The notes beneath the pieces were generated by a model that saw nothing but the letters and a program-made list of their open reading frames with translations, searched no databases and was not told the origin of the DNA. A program made the translations under genes and the position numbers. This document shows positions 55,801 through 63,776 of a stretch of 64,000 bases of DNA, piece by piece. Origin of the DNA: Saprospiraceae bacterium (lineage in GTDB: Bacteria > Bacteroidota > Bacteroidia > Chitinophagales > Saprospiraceae). The stretch spans positions 1 to 64,000 of the forward strand of contig BQJU01000008.1 of assembly GCA_021604865.1 (NCBI GenBank), written 5' to 3'. How positions within the stretch are numbered: position 1 is the stretch's first letter; every line of letters starts with the position of its first letter.

Positions 55801-58516
55801 CATTATTGATTCCGGAAATACGGTCGCGAACTTCATCAGGGCTAAAGGTGCCATCTTCGTAGTTGAAGCCATTGGCGGCACCATCGGAAGAAGTAACATC
55901 AAATTTTACGAGGTGAATGTGTTGTCCCAAAACATCGGTTGGGGTACGCACCTGGAAATTATCGAGTTCGAAATAAGCAGGCACCAGATTACTGTGCCAG
56001 AATTCGATATATTCATTGGAATTGGCCCGGAAGAAAAATGGCTCCGGAGGCCGGGTACCATCCAGGGTAGGTTTGACATCCTGCCAAAGGGCAATGATCC
56101 GCTGTTGGGGATAGTGCCAACCTTTTTTGTTCAGCACCACATCCATCTGGATATTGGCAGCTTTATAAGTCCGCTTGGTAATCGGCACCGGATTGGGTTC
56201 ACCGGGTATTTTTTCCAGGGTATCTCCATCCAACGTCACTACAGGATCGGCAAAAGGTGCTCCGGGAGCAGGCGGACGGCCATTCAGCGTAAAACTATCA
56301 GATTTGCCATCTGGGCGGAAGGTAGAATGGTTGCGGGTAGCATGGGCCTTCATAGCCGCCTTTTCTACTGGCGTGCCATCTTCCGGCAATTTGATGGCGA
56401 TCAGGGTATCCGCTTCTTTGGTCCAATCGTAAAGGGTGTGTTGTTCCCAGCTGATGTTTCCACCTTTAATGATGTGGCGAGGCAATCCGCCATCAAGGAA
56501 GGTGGTGTCATTTTTCTCATCCACTTCGTAAGCAAAATCCAGTGGTGGATGGGGTGGCCTACTACCGGCAATACCCGGAATAAAGAAGGGAAAGCCTGGG
56601 TTTTTAGTCAGGTCTGATACAATGGGTTGTCCGTCCTCAATGTGTACTGCGCCCGGTACGGGAGCCATTGCCTTGGTAGGCATGGGCAGTAGTCCTGGTA
56701 TGGGTGTGCCAACCACAATTTCACCATCCGGCAAGGCTCGGCTATTGGCAGCCGGTTGGGATCTTTCATTGAGCCTGGTACCCAATTCCAAAACATCGTG
56801 AGCGCGAAATAAAGCCCACATACCTGCCGCAAAATGCGGATAAAAGTGGCAATGGAAGATATTGTCTCCAACGGTCAGGTTTTTATTGCCGGTACCGTTA
56901 TGTACCAATTCCAGGGTGTATGAAGCACCTGGATTGAGGGTTTGGCTATCCAAATAATGTCCTTTGGCACTATTGGGTGAATGCAACCATTGGTGGGCGT
57001 GAAAATGGTGAACGTGAGTCACGCCTTGGCTGGCATGGTGAATTCGAAATTTGACGTGATCCCATATATAACTATGGTATACATTGGAAGGATCATCCGG
57101 GTATTTGGCCAGCGTTGCTTTTCTCGTTTTTCCTGAGCGCAGGCTTTCTGTGGCATTTACATCCACAATCATAGAAGGGTCTCCTACCGACCAGGAACTC
57201 AGGAAAAATTCTTCGTATTTACACTCTACGCAGTCGGCCATTGGCCCCACTTCTACCCGGTTGGCAAAGATTTCATTGGAAATGCCGGCACTGCCATAGT
57301 TGAAAGCGAAAGCCTCACCGCCTGTATTGGTGCCACCGAGATAGGCCATTTCTTTATCAAAGGCTTGTACCGCGGAAAAGATGTTGTGGTAGTGAATACA
57401 TATTTCCCGGAAGGGCTGTCTGCGATCCGGAGAAGCCGGAATGGAATCAAAAAGCGGACCGGTCTCTGTAGCCGGGAAACGACCAGCATTGGGACCAGTG
57501 ATAACAGCAGTCAGATCGGTATAGATGAGTTCATTATTGTCGCCCAACATCCTCAAAATGTATTGCCCTTTTTTAGGTCCTTCCGGGTATTTAGCTGCAT
57601 AATTGATAATGGGATAGCCCGAATTTTCCAATAACTGATTATTGTTGACAAAGCGGTTAAAGGCTGCATCTCCTTTTTGTACCATAGTACCATCTTCCAA
57701 GCGAATTCCGGTAGTGGCATAATAGATATCCTGGTTGGTTACCTGGCTACGGTACCATTCTGCCCCCTTGGGTTCGACAACCACTGAGCCAAACAAGCCG
57801 AAATTACTGGTTTCAGCGGCATTAAGCGCATCTGATGCGGCATCGCGGATCAAAAAGGTTCCTTCCTTTTCTCCCAGCAATTGAAAAGTTTTGCTTTCTC
57901 CTGGTCCCACTTGATTGTCGCCATTTGAACTAACCCAGGAACCATCATCAGCAATACCTTCAACAAACTGCATTCCATTGACACTAAAACCCACTTCCGG
58001 AAAATTGAAAGCTGCTGGTGCGTTGTTTGCTGTTGGATTTGTTTGCAGTTGGGTTGCGGATGCTGCATTCGGTTTGAGTGGCGGCATGATGAGATTCGTG
58101 AGTGTCACCTCCAGCAGGTCCCCTTCATTCGCCCTAAGGACGATCGGGCGAGGTCTTTTGTCTGGTCGTAACTGTACGCAACCAGCACAAAATTGCTGAC
58201 CTTTTGCGTTGGCTTCCGCCAATAATTCCTTACAGGATTTGGTCACTTTTTGGCCATTCTGCTCAATGGTTATGGTTCGGTCACTGACAGGTACTACATC
58301 CGATTCCAGGGCATACATCAGTCCTTCAGGTTGCATGGACCCCAGGCGATTGTAAATCAGTGGTTGTTCCAGGACAACAATTTTGGCAATGATTTTTGCT
58401 GGGGCTCGGCCGTTTGCTGGTGCTTGCCCAACCAGAAAAGGTGCATAGCTAAATAAGAGGATAATCAACAGGGGTAATGATCTTCCCCAAAGATAATGAG
58501 GGCTTTGGTTTTTCAT
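52844..58516 (-). CDS. Giant MnxG/MofA-like multicopper oxidase
   Basis: 1890 residues. The signal peptide is near residues 10-32. The first about 1000 residues hold cupredoxin domains with copper-ligand motifs: HYH (375-377), HVHHFHAHQW (501-510), FHCHFYPHF (554-562), HIHLVKFD (866-873) and HDHFSPSTHQ (981-990). The HCHxxxH and HxH set is what multicopper oxidases use for type 1 and trinuclear copper, and the HCHFYPH wording recalls the large Mn(II) oxidases MnxG, MofA and McoA. Residues about 1335-1600 repeat the N-terminal layout (LVYNTRDTLFDPNAMVFVKR, LVLRARAGECIEVLLENKI, GLFGALVIEPKGATW), but I see no equally clear HxH cluster there. First gene of a four-gene same-strand cluster. Its substrate is unknown. 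Confidence 0.88.
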   Translation of the reverse strand: MKNQSPHYLWGRSLPLLIILLFSYAPFLVGQAPANGRAPAKIIAKIVVLEQPLIYNRLGSMQPEGLMYALESDVVPVSDRTITIEQNGQKVTKSCKELLAEANAKGQQFCAGCVQLRPDKRPRPIVLRANEGDLLEVTLTNLIMPPLKPNAASATQLQTNPTANNAPAAFNFPEVGFSVNGMQFVEGIADDGSWVSSNGDNQVGPGESKTFQLLGEKEGTFLIRDAASDALNAAETSNFGLFGSVVVEPKGAEWYRSQVTNQDIYYATTGIRLEDGTMVQKGDAAFNRFVNNNQLLENSGYPIINYAAKYPEGPKKGQYILRMLGDNNELIYTDLTAVITGPNAGRFPATETGPLFDSIPASPDRRQPFREICIHYHNIFSAVQAFDKEMAYLGGTNTGGEAFAFNYGSAGISNEIFANRVEVGPMADCVECKYEEFFLSSWSVGDPSMIVDVNATESLRSGKTRKATLAKYPDDPSNVYHSYIWDHVKFRIHHASQGVTHVHHFHAHQWLHSPNSAKGHYLDSQTLNPGASYTLELVHNGTGNKNLTVGDNIFHCHFYPHFAAGMWALFRAHDVLELGTRLNERSQPAANSRALPDGEIVVGTPIPGLLPMPTKAMAPVPGAVHIEDGQPIVSDLTKNPGFPFFIPGIAGSRPPHPPLDFAYEVDEKNDTTFLDGGLPRHIIKGGNISWEQHTLYDWTKEADTLIAIKLPEDGTPVEKAAMKAHATRNHSTFRPDGKSDSFTLNGRPPAPGAPFADPVVTLDGDTLEKIPGEPNPVPITKRTYKAANIQMDVVLNKKGWHYPQQRIIALWQDVKPTLDGTRPPEPFFFRANSNEYIEFWHSNLVPAYFELDNFQVRTPTDVLGQHIHLVKFDVTSSDGAANGFNYEDGTFSPDEVRDRISGINNGEFIDYRWSATTSVKTSPDHLLDTIKLKPTASLPVWGSAPANQDWTGAQTTLQRWYADPLYDLEGSDRTIRTVFTHDHFSPSTHQQVGLYAGLLVEPRKSRWLNSETGAEMGKREDGGPTSFQAIIETAPDSETESYREFALEFQELQLAYTAESKADLSPYPAIPSDATTNQSFLQSVAAYNGWFDAPFAISPPSVPQIISQGGSIGTYSVNYRNEPMFLRLSDPASQRLGEFKTAAYPAGDASFGYSSQIERADPAFNKQPQNGSYISPYNNVKYPKHPLTPGMQDKDPFTPLLRAYENDRIQVRTLVGAHEVPHIFAINDLPWLFEPSNENSGYRSSQMMSISEHFEMNFSLPGNNGNPTADYLYNTSTDNAGINGGVWGMIRSYPKNSQQDSLAAMSTNAIGSTSTKDCGCPDNAPVRSFTVEANLVATLNAGKPLVYNTRDTLFDPNAMVFVKRAEAFNGKPIPVNAFPSGHFEPLVLRARAGECIEVLLENKIDPSSPYFKEVVQVGYTNTQEQGNGRDFQLSITASPNVGMHAQLLSYDPNKSDGMNVGMNDSQSVAPGASRKYAWYAGRWEKGTPIDMEYGTVLLTSSDVMEQYARGLFGALVIEPKGATWTADQGTEVSATVKHQDQQFREFVIFHQDNVIQKTIDGSKTVSADNTFAVNFRSEPLLYRYFANAEAVSRAGGNPSFNILNLTYNDAANPKGADQQMTYQLTYDGTANNSLEMPRIYDDPETAIFVAGKGVPVRLRLLKPGGAGNPETFLLTGHGFQEEPYKDGSSVIGDNPESQWFGSRPQMAGVNCFDVVIDQAGGEKAVIGDYLYRIYQTGPFTQGMWGLVRVTDGHDAVTLTRITPPASGRKGRSQVTVTTTVDPNSGQYPKAVTLVLNNRKYPATGGQDQGNGIAQWTISNIPQQTLRMAKNVTILTNTGGSRQYTGEELAPLYLPGSQEQEIYPVELLQLEFEADKQQQRFLKPTRVLKSE

Positions 58517-58915
58517 TGAAACATGAGTTTTAGGTGTATAATTTCAGGTTGAACATCACAAACAGCAGGGAAAGCAAATAGGTATCCCGTAAAAATAGGG
58601 ATTTAGGCTTTAGAAAAGGCGGTGGGATTTACTTGAAAGGGAAAATCAGGTATTTTTACTTAAAACATGTTTGGAGGCCAACCTTACGCTTGTGTTGAAG
58701 GCTTTGACGACGGCGCGTTGCCATAGGACTCAACGCCTTGCTTCGCCGTAGCTTCGCGAAGGCAGAGTAGGAACATGGGCTACAAAGGATCACTTTTTAT
58801 CACAAAAGCCGATCTCTGGTACTCTAAGACATATTTGCGCTTGATTAATTCCCAAAATACTATTTTTGATATACTCACCCAAAACGTTTAATTTTAAAAT
58901 AAAAAATCGCTGTTT
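58517..58915. other. Gene-free divergent region containing a repeat element
   Basis: About 400 bases between the oxidase start and ggt. The middle is a copy of the GTTTGGAGG repeat family (listed separately). I see no coding frame. The flanks should hold the promoters of both divergent genes; no clear TAnnTTTG box was identified for either. Confidence 0.4.
58669..58816 (+). repeat. GTTTGGAGG-family repeat, copy upstream of ggt
   Basis: It starts GTTTGGAGGCCAACC (58669-58683), then carries an inserted hairpin-rich GC segment (GCCTTGCTTCGCCGTAGCTT region), then GGGCTACAAAGGATCACTTT (within 58777-58798), and ends AAAGCCGATCTC (58805-58816). The first and the last two words occur in the same order in the 164-bp element between atpE and atpF, read on the other strand there. 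Confidence 0.6.
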
Positions 58916-60607
58916 ATGAAAACCTCCCTTCTTAGTTTTCTTTTTTGTCTGCTACTCATCAATCTATCTGCACAGGACCGAATTACTGGTCAACCTTTTG
59001 CCACCCGTTCTGAAGTAATTGGTCAAAATGGCATGGTCGCTACCAGTCATCCCTTAGCCACTCAGATTGGGCTTGACATCCTTAAACAGGGCGGTACCGC
59101 AGTAGATGCGGCGATTGCGGCCAATGCAGCGCTGGGGCTAATGGAGCCAACAGGATCAGGCATTGGTGGAGATTTATTTGCGATTGTCTGGGATGCCAAA
59201 AGTCAAAAATTACACGGATTGAATGCCAGTGGCCGTTCTCCGAAAGGGTTGACTTTACAGTATTTTAAGGATCAGGGACTCGAAAAAATTCCTTCTCATG
59301 GGCCCCTGCCTGTAAGTGTGCCGGGCTGTGTAGATGGCTGGTTTGAATTACACAACAAATTTGGCAAATTGAAGATGGAGGATATTCTGGCACCCGCTAT
59401 CAAGTATGCAGAAGATGGTTTCCCGGTGACGGAATTGATTGCTTATTATCTGGGAGTATCCGTTCCATTTTACCTACAAAAGCAATTCCCCAATATAAAA
59501 GAGACCTATACTGTTAACGGAAAAGTGCCGGAGAAAGGAGACCTTTTTAAGAACCCTGACCTGGCCAATACTTACCGCAAAATTGCCAGCGGCGGCAGGA
59601 ATGCTTTTTACAAAGGAAAGATGGCCAAAACAATTGCCGACTTCATACAGGCGCAAGGCGGATTTTTATCAGAAGAAGACCTCGGTGGCCACTGGTCGGA
59701 ATGGGTAGATCCGGTTTCGGTGAATTACCGCGGATATGATGTCTGGGAATTGCCCCCCAATGGCCAGGGTATTGCAGCTTTGCAAATGCTGACCATCCTG
59801 GAAGGTTTTGACTTTTCTGATATCCCTTACGGTAGTGCGGAACACATTCACCTGTTTGTGGAAGCCAAAAAGCTGGCCTTTGAAGATCGAGCCAAGTATT
59901 ATGCCGATATGGATTTTGTCAAAGTTCCGGTGGAGCAATTGATTTCCGAAACATACGGTAAAGAAAGGCGAAAACTGATCAAAACCAAAAGAGCGGGAAG
60001 TTATCTTGCGGGAGAGATCAGCGCCGGAGAAACGGTATACCTCACCACTGCTGATCAATATGGCAATATGGTTTCCCTGATTCAGAGCAATTATCGGGGC
60101 ATGGGTTCGGGTATGGTACCGCCTAACTTGGGTTTTATGCTGCAGGACCGTGGCGAGCTGTTTAGCCTGAATGAAGGCGATGCCAATGTATTTGCGCCGG
60201 GCAAGCGGCCTTTCCATACTATCATTCCGGCATTTATAACTAAAGATGGGGTGCCCTTCCTCAGTTTTGGAGTGATGGGTGGCGATTTCCAGCCGCAGGG
60301 TCATGTGCAGATCGTTATGAATATCATCGACTTTGGCATGAATATTCAGGAAGCGGGGGATGCTCCAAGGATTGACCATGGAGGGTCGTCCTCTCCTACC
60401 GGGGAAGTGGCGGACAGCAGAGGGGAAATTCATCTGGAAAGTGGTTTTGATTATGAGGTGATCCTTCAATTGATGGGTATGGGCCATAAAATTGGCTATC
60501 AAAAAGGCATTTATGGTGGCTATCAGGCCATTGGCTGGAACCCACAAAAAGGGGTCTATTATGGGGCTTCCGAGTCTCGGAAGGATGGCATGGCGGGAGG
60601 GTATTGA
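58916..60607 (+). CDS. ggt: Gamma-glutamyltransferase
   Basis: 563 residues with a signal peptide (LLSFLFCLLLINLSAQ). The large-subunit motifs GGTAVDAAIAANAALGLMEP and GSGIGGDLFAIVWD are present. The autoprocessing site and catalytic Thr373 are in ETVYLTTADQYGNMVSLIQ, seven residues before Asp380 as in other family members. PGKRPFHTIIPAF follows in the small subunit. It is a periplasmic N-terminal nucleophile hydrolase that cleaves gamma-glutamyl bonds, for example in glutathione. It is complete and monocistronic. Confidence 0.95.
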   Translation: MKTSLLSFLFCLLLINLSAQDRITGQPFATRSEVIGQNGMVATSHPLATQIGLDILKQGGTAVDAAIAANAALGLMEPTGSGIGGDLFAIVWDAKSQKLHGLNASGRSPKGLTLQYFKDQGLEKIPSHGPLPVSVPGCVDGWFELHNKFGKLKMEDILAPAIKYAEDGFPVTELIAYYLGVSVPFYLQKQFPNIKETYTVNGKVPEKGDLFKNPDLANTYRKIASGGRNAFYKGKMAKTIADFIQAQGGFLSEEDLGGHWSEWVDPVSVNYRGYDVWELPPNGQGIAALQMLTILEGFDFSDIPYGSAEHIHLFVEAKKLAFEDRAKYYADMDFVKVPVEQLISETYGKERRKLIKTKRAGSYLAGEISAGETVYLTTADQYGNMVSLIQSNYRGMGSGMVPPNLGFMLQDRGELFSLNEGDANVFAPGKRPFHTIIPAFITKDGVPFLSFGVMGGDFQPQGHVQIVMNIIDFGMNIQEAGDAPRIDHGGSSSPTGEVADSRGEIHLESGFDYEVILQLMGMGHKIGYQKGIYGGYQAIGWNPQKGVYYGASESRKDGMAGGY

Positions 60608-60678
60608 GGAGTCAGGGGTCAAATCGCTGCGCTGTCAGGGGGCAGACTCTCCCTGCTACTACCATGCAAACTGCCCCT

Positions 60679-60797
60679 AAAACCTAAAGCCTACCGGCTA
60701 AAACCATTTTTTAGGTTTTACCACCATCGGTTGGGACCGCGCGGTCCAAATATGTTAGCTCGTGATAACGCCGCGGTTTTCGACTACAGCGTAGTCG
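60679..60797 (+). repeat. REP-like double-hairpin element, copy B
   Basis: AAAACCTAAA/TTTAGGTTTT (60679-60719) encloses AGCC-TACC-GGCT. The next stem is GGACCGCGCGGTCC (60734-60747), then ATATGTTAGC, then a linker ending GTTTT, then CGACTACAGCGTAGTCG (60781-60797, 7-bp stem, AGC loop) followed by CA. Order and linker words match copy A at 28716-28821 while the stems differ but keep pairing, as expected for a structured repeat. It lies between ggt and the sigma factor gene. Confidence 0.65.
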
Positions 60798-60946
60798 CAC
60801 CTGAGCATAAGAACAACAGGCTATTTTCTCAACATTGAGCCATGGAGACACAAGGAATAAGAAATTGTCGGCCATTTCCAACAAATTAAATGCCGGATGC
60901 AACCATTGACCAGGATTTTGCACTATAACTAATTAAATACGCCGTT

Positions 60947-61480
60947 TTGGATAGTATCGACCTGAAACTTATAGAAGACTGTAAAAATGGAGATCGGCGA
61001 GCTCAGGAGGAGTTATATCGGCGCTATAAGGCTATGCTGTTTGGAGTCTGTTTGCGTTATGCGGGAAGTCGGGAAGAAGCAGAGGATTTTCTTCAGGATG
61101 GTTTTGTGAAGATTTATAAAAATTTATACCAATACCGGCCTGTGGGATCCTTGAGTGCATGGATGAGGAAGGTTGTCATCAATGTAGCATTACAACATTT
61201 AAGGCGGAAGCGGCATTTGTTTTCGGAAGTGGAAATTGACACCCTGGCCGATCAATATGAGGTCGAAGATCAATTATTTAGCTCCTTCCGGGCCAAGGCT
61301 CTGATGAAAATGATACAACAACTGCCGGATGGGTATCGGACAGTATTCAATCTATATGTTATAGAAGGTTATTCTCACAAGGAAATAGCCGACCAATTGG
61401 GCATCAACGAGGCGACTTCAAAGTCACAACTGTCGAGGGCCAAGTCCACTTTGCGAAAATTAATTGAAAAAGTAGTTTAA
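60947..61480 (+). CDS. ECF-type RNA polymerase sigma factor
   Basis: 177 residues from TTG at 60947. No in-frame ATG precedes the conserved start; the upstream frame is closed by TAA at 60926, and the next ATG at codon 30 would cut into region 2. Region 2 is clear (DRRAQEELYRRYKAMLFGVC, then EEAEDFLQDGFVKIYKNL), and region 4 ends with GYSHKEIADQLGINEATSKS and QLSRAKSTLRKLIEK. The next gene, 17 bases downstream, begins with an anti-sigma-like cytoplasmic segment, so the pair is likely a signalling unit. Confidence 0.93.
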   Translation: MDSIDLKLIEDCKNGDRRAQEELYRRYKAMLFGVCLRYAGSREEAEDFLQDGFVKIYKNLYQYRPVGSLSAWMRKVVINVALQHLRRKRHLFSEVEIDTLADQYEVEDQLFSSFRAKALMKMIQQLPDGYRTVFNLYVIEGYSHKEIADQLGINEATSKSQLSRAKSTLRKLIEKVV

Positions 61481-61497
61481 CTAGTAATCCATAAACT

Positions 61498-62925
61498 ATG
61501 GATCAAGAAAAGAACAACGATAATTTAGAATCATTTTTCCGGAGAGAGCTGGAACATTATCAGGAAGAACCTGGCCTAGATATGTGGGATAAGATAGCCA
61601 TTGCTATTCCTCCCAAGCCTGGCTTTTCAGTTGGTAGAATGGTTGCCTTATGGAAGTTCCCAATATTGCTTGGGCTGCTTGTCTTGAGTTTGATCTTTGC
61701 TTATTTCCAGTATCAACGTGCAGAGAAACTGGATCAAAATAGCCATCAGCAAGCATTGGAAATTGCTGCTTTACAACAACAAATGGAGGAACTGGATCTG
61801 AAGTTTTCCCTTGCTAAAGGAAAAGCTCAAGAAGTTGATTTAGAACCATCAAATGCCAAAGCAAAAGTTGAAAGCAAAACAACAAATCAAGAGCAAGCCA
61901 ATATTAACGGGATTCAAAAACAACAAACAATTGCTGGTACCGATCGCCCACAGGTTCAGTCTCCAATACAAAAGTCAGACCTTATACAGATTGCCACCAC
62001 CATTAGCCCCCCGGTTGCACTTCCACAGCCTCCAACCATCGACCTGTCGGAACCACAAAGTGTACCTATAACCAAACGACCTATTGACTTTTTACACAGC
62101 AAGCAGCTCGTTCAATATAACAAAGCTTCACCTCTGCTGACCGTTCCCGACCTAAAAGCACTCCGTGGCGGTTATTATCCCAGATTTTCTGTGGGTGCCT
62201 GGTCTGGAAATATCGTTGTGCAATATTATGCGGTCGACCGAAGGGTTTCGCCAGCAACAGGAACATCCACTAGTGTTTTCCTGAGTAAAACCTCTGGATT
62301 TTCAGCGGGTATTCATCTGGATGAGCACTGGAGCTTGCATACCGGCCTGGGTTTTCGAAACAATGGATTTTCCCTTTCCGATCAGGTTTCTCTAGAATAT
62401 ACCTACCACAATTCAGAGACCAATGCTGAAGGTAATCCGGTGGGGTTGTATACTTTTACACAGGAGGGCGCATTGACTTTCCGGGCACAGATTGTGAATG
62501 AACTCGAACAGCAAAACCCCGAGCCGATAATTACCGAAGGGGAATCTTTTACTGTGGACTTTAATTCAGCCTATCGCCTTAGGTATTACAGCATCCCCCT
62601 GCTAGTAAAATATCAAATTGGGCAGCAGCGGTTCCACACCTATTTGAAAGGAGGATTTATCTGGAATAAATTAATGAGAGACTGGGCATTTTTCCCAAAC
62701 ATTACCTTCTCTTCCGGACGTTTAACCGCCGCTAATCCCCGCTTGACGGTAAGCGCAGCAAGAGATAATTATTTTGAATTTGCCCTGGCCATGGGAGTGG
62801 GTTATAATATTACCCCTCGTATTGAACTAGCACTTGAGCCATCCTATTTTCAGGCTATAACATCTATGCTTAATGTGAAACCACAAACTTATGGCCTGAG
62901 AGGTTATATCAATTACATGTTTTAG
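61498..62925 (+). CDS. Anti-sigma-like N-terminus joined to an outer-membrane beta-barrel
   Basis: 475 residues. Residues 1-45 are hydrophilic with LDMWDKIAIAIPPKP, the pattern seen at the start of Bacteroidota anti-sigma-type proteins. Residues about 51-70 are a transmembrane helix (LWKFPILLGLLVLSLIFAYF). Residues 75-110 are a coiled coil, and 111-220 are a Gln/Pro/Thr-rich linker. Residues about 222-475 are a beta-barrel of the outer-membrane type (PRFSVGAWSGNIVVQYYAVD, HTGLGFRNNGFSLSD, YSIPLLVKYQIG, terminal YINYMF with aromatic end). It follows the sigma factor by 17 bases. If both ends are placed as predicted, the chain spans the whole envelope. Function is inferred. Confidence 0.8.
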   Translation: MDQEKNNDNLESFFRRELEHYQEEPGLDMWDKIAIAIPPKPGFSVGRMVALWKFPILLGLLVLSLIFAYFQYQRAEKLDQNSHQQALEIAALQQQMEELDLKFSLAKGKAQEVDLEPSNAKAKVESKTTNQEQANINGIQKQQTIAGTDRPQVQSPIQKSDLIQIATTISPPVALPQPPTIDLSEPQSVPITKRPIDFLHSKQLVQYNKASPLLTVPDLKALRGGYYPRFSVGAWSGNIVVQYYAVDRRVSPATGTSTSVFLSKTSGFSAGIHLDEHWSLHTGLGFRNNGFSLSDQVSLEYTYHNSETNAEGNPVGLYTFTQEGALTFRAQIVNELEQQNPEPIITEGESFTVDFNSAYRLRYYSIPLLVKYQIGQQRFHTYLKGGFIWNKLMRDWAFFPNITFSSGRLTAANPRLTVSAARDNYFEFALAMGVGYNITPRIELALEPSYFQAITSMLNVKPQTYGLRGYINYMF

Positions 62926-62928
62926 TGC

Positions 62929-62946
62929 ATGTTTGGAAGTCAACCT
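62929..62946 (+). repeat. Fragment of the GTTTGGAGG repeat family
   Basis: ATGTTTGGAAGTCAACCT lies four bases after the TAG stop of the preceding barrel gene. The same word (ATGTTTGGAGGCCAACCT) opens the copy at 58669. A further one, CTGTTTGGAGAGCT, follows the stop of the next gene at 63673, and ATGTTTGGAGGTCATTCC occurs near 19403. Confidence 0.45.
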
Positions 62947-62965
62947 TACAAATAAACTGATTAAC

Positions 62966-63673
62966 ATGAGAAAATGCCTCACACTTGTACTCGCGACCGC
63001 AATGGGTATGGCATTGCACGCCCAAAAGAACTTACATCAAATTGGCGTGCACTTCGCAGTTAGTAACCTCACAAATATCAATGCCCTTCAATCTGCAAAT
63101 AATCCAATCACTGGAATATTTCAGGTTTCCCCCGGCATTGATTATCATCATTATCTATGTGACCGCGTTGCATTATTTACGGCCCTGGACTTCACTGTTT
63201 TTAAGGAAAAGTATCAGAATGACCAACTACGGTGGCCAAGTGAATTTGACGGAATGGGAGGATGGGTACCCGATTCCAAGCTACCTCATCAGGCAGAAAT
63301 CAACATTTCATATTATTTTTTGGACTGGCAAGTTGGCGCGAAATGGATTTTAGCGGAACAGCGATTTGGGTATTTTATCATGCCATACCTGGAATCCAAT
63401 TTTTTCATAGATCGCCAGTTTCAAACCAAATACATTTATGATGACGGCCATGCAGAATCGGCTTCGAGTTCCAAGGATACTGAAAATAGTAATACCTTTC
63501 GTAAGGTAAATCTTTCTGTCGGCCTGGGTGTTGGGCTGGACTACCATTTAGCCCCCTGCCTGAGTCTATATTTCATGCCGCAAATAGAATACATGCTGTT
63601 TAATGCGATAGAAAATGAACAGGGGCGTTTTTTGAATTACGGCGCTCGCTTAGGTCTATGGTATGACTTTTAG
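62966..63673 (+). CDS. Outer-membrane beta-barrel protein
   Basis: 235 residues from ATG at 62966; an in-frame TTG at 62933 lies in a repeat fragment. Signal peptide MRKCLTLVLATAMGMALHAQ. The rest alternates amphipathic strands (HQIGVHFAVSNLTNI, YYFLDWQVGAKWILAEQRFG, LSVGLGVGLDYHLAPCLSLY, YGARLGLWYDF) and ends with the aromatic C-terminal F expected for barrel insertion by BAM. It is probably cotranscribed with the upstream sigma factor and barrel genes. Ligand unknown. Confidence 0.82.
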   Translation: MRKCLTLVLATAMGMALHAQKNLHQIGVHFAVSNLTNINALQSANNPITGIFQVSPGIDYHHYLCDRVALFTALDFTVFKEKYQNDQLRWPSEFDGMGGWVPDSKLPHQAEINISYYFLDWQVGAKWILAEQRFGYFIMPYLESNFFIDRQFQTKYIYDDGHAESASSSKDTENSNTFRKVNLSVGLGVGLDYHLAPCLSLYFMPQIEYMLFNAIENEQGRFLNYGARLGLWYDF

Positions 63674-63708
63674 ACCCTGTTTGGAGAGCTACCGACTATA
63701 ATATAAAA

Positions 63709-63742
63709 GAGGCTGCCTCTACTTTAATTTCGAGACAGCCTC
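63709..63742. terminator. Bidirectional terminator-like hairpin
   Basis: GAGGCTGCCTC (63709-63719) and GAGACAGCCTC (63732-63742) pair over 11 bases with one mismatch, between convergent genes. AAAA precedes and ATAGTTTT follows. Confidence 0.65.
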
Positions 63743-63776
63743 AATAGTTTTAACGGTTATCAATCAAGTAAATTCG

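Noticed and set aside
52305-58199. Frames of 60-234 codons on the plus strand opposite the multicopper oxidase
   Set aside because: They are shadows of the oxidase. None has a start context or motif, and the oxidase motifs are unambiguous.
59669-60622. 317-codon minus-strand frame opposite ggt
   Set aside because: It is long but antisense to a complete gamma-glutamyltransferase with intact catalytic motifs. Its protein has no family features.
60711-60923. 70-codon minus-strand frame between ggt and the sigma factor
   Set aside because: It is composed largely of the REP-like double-hairpin element and has no other support.
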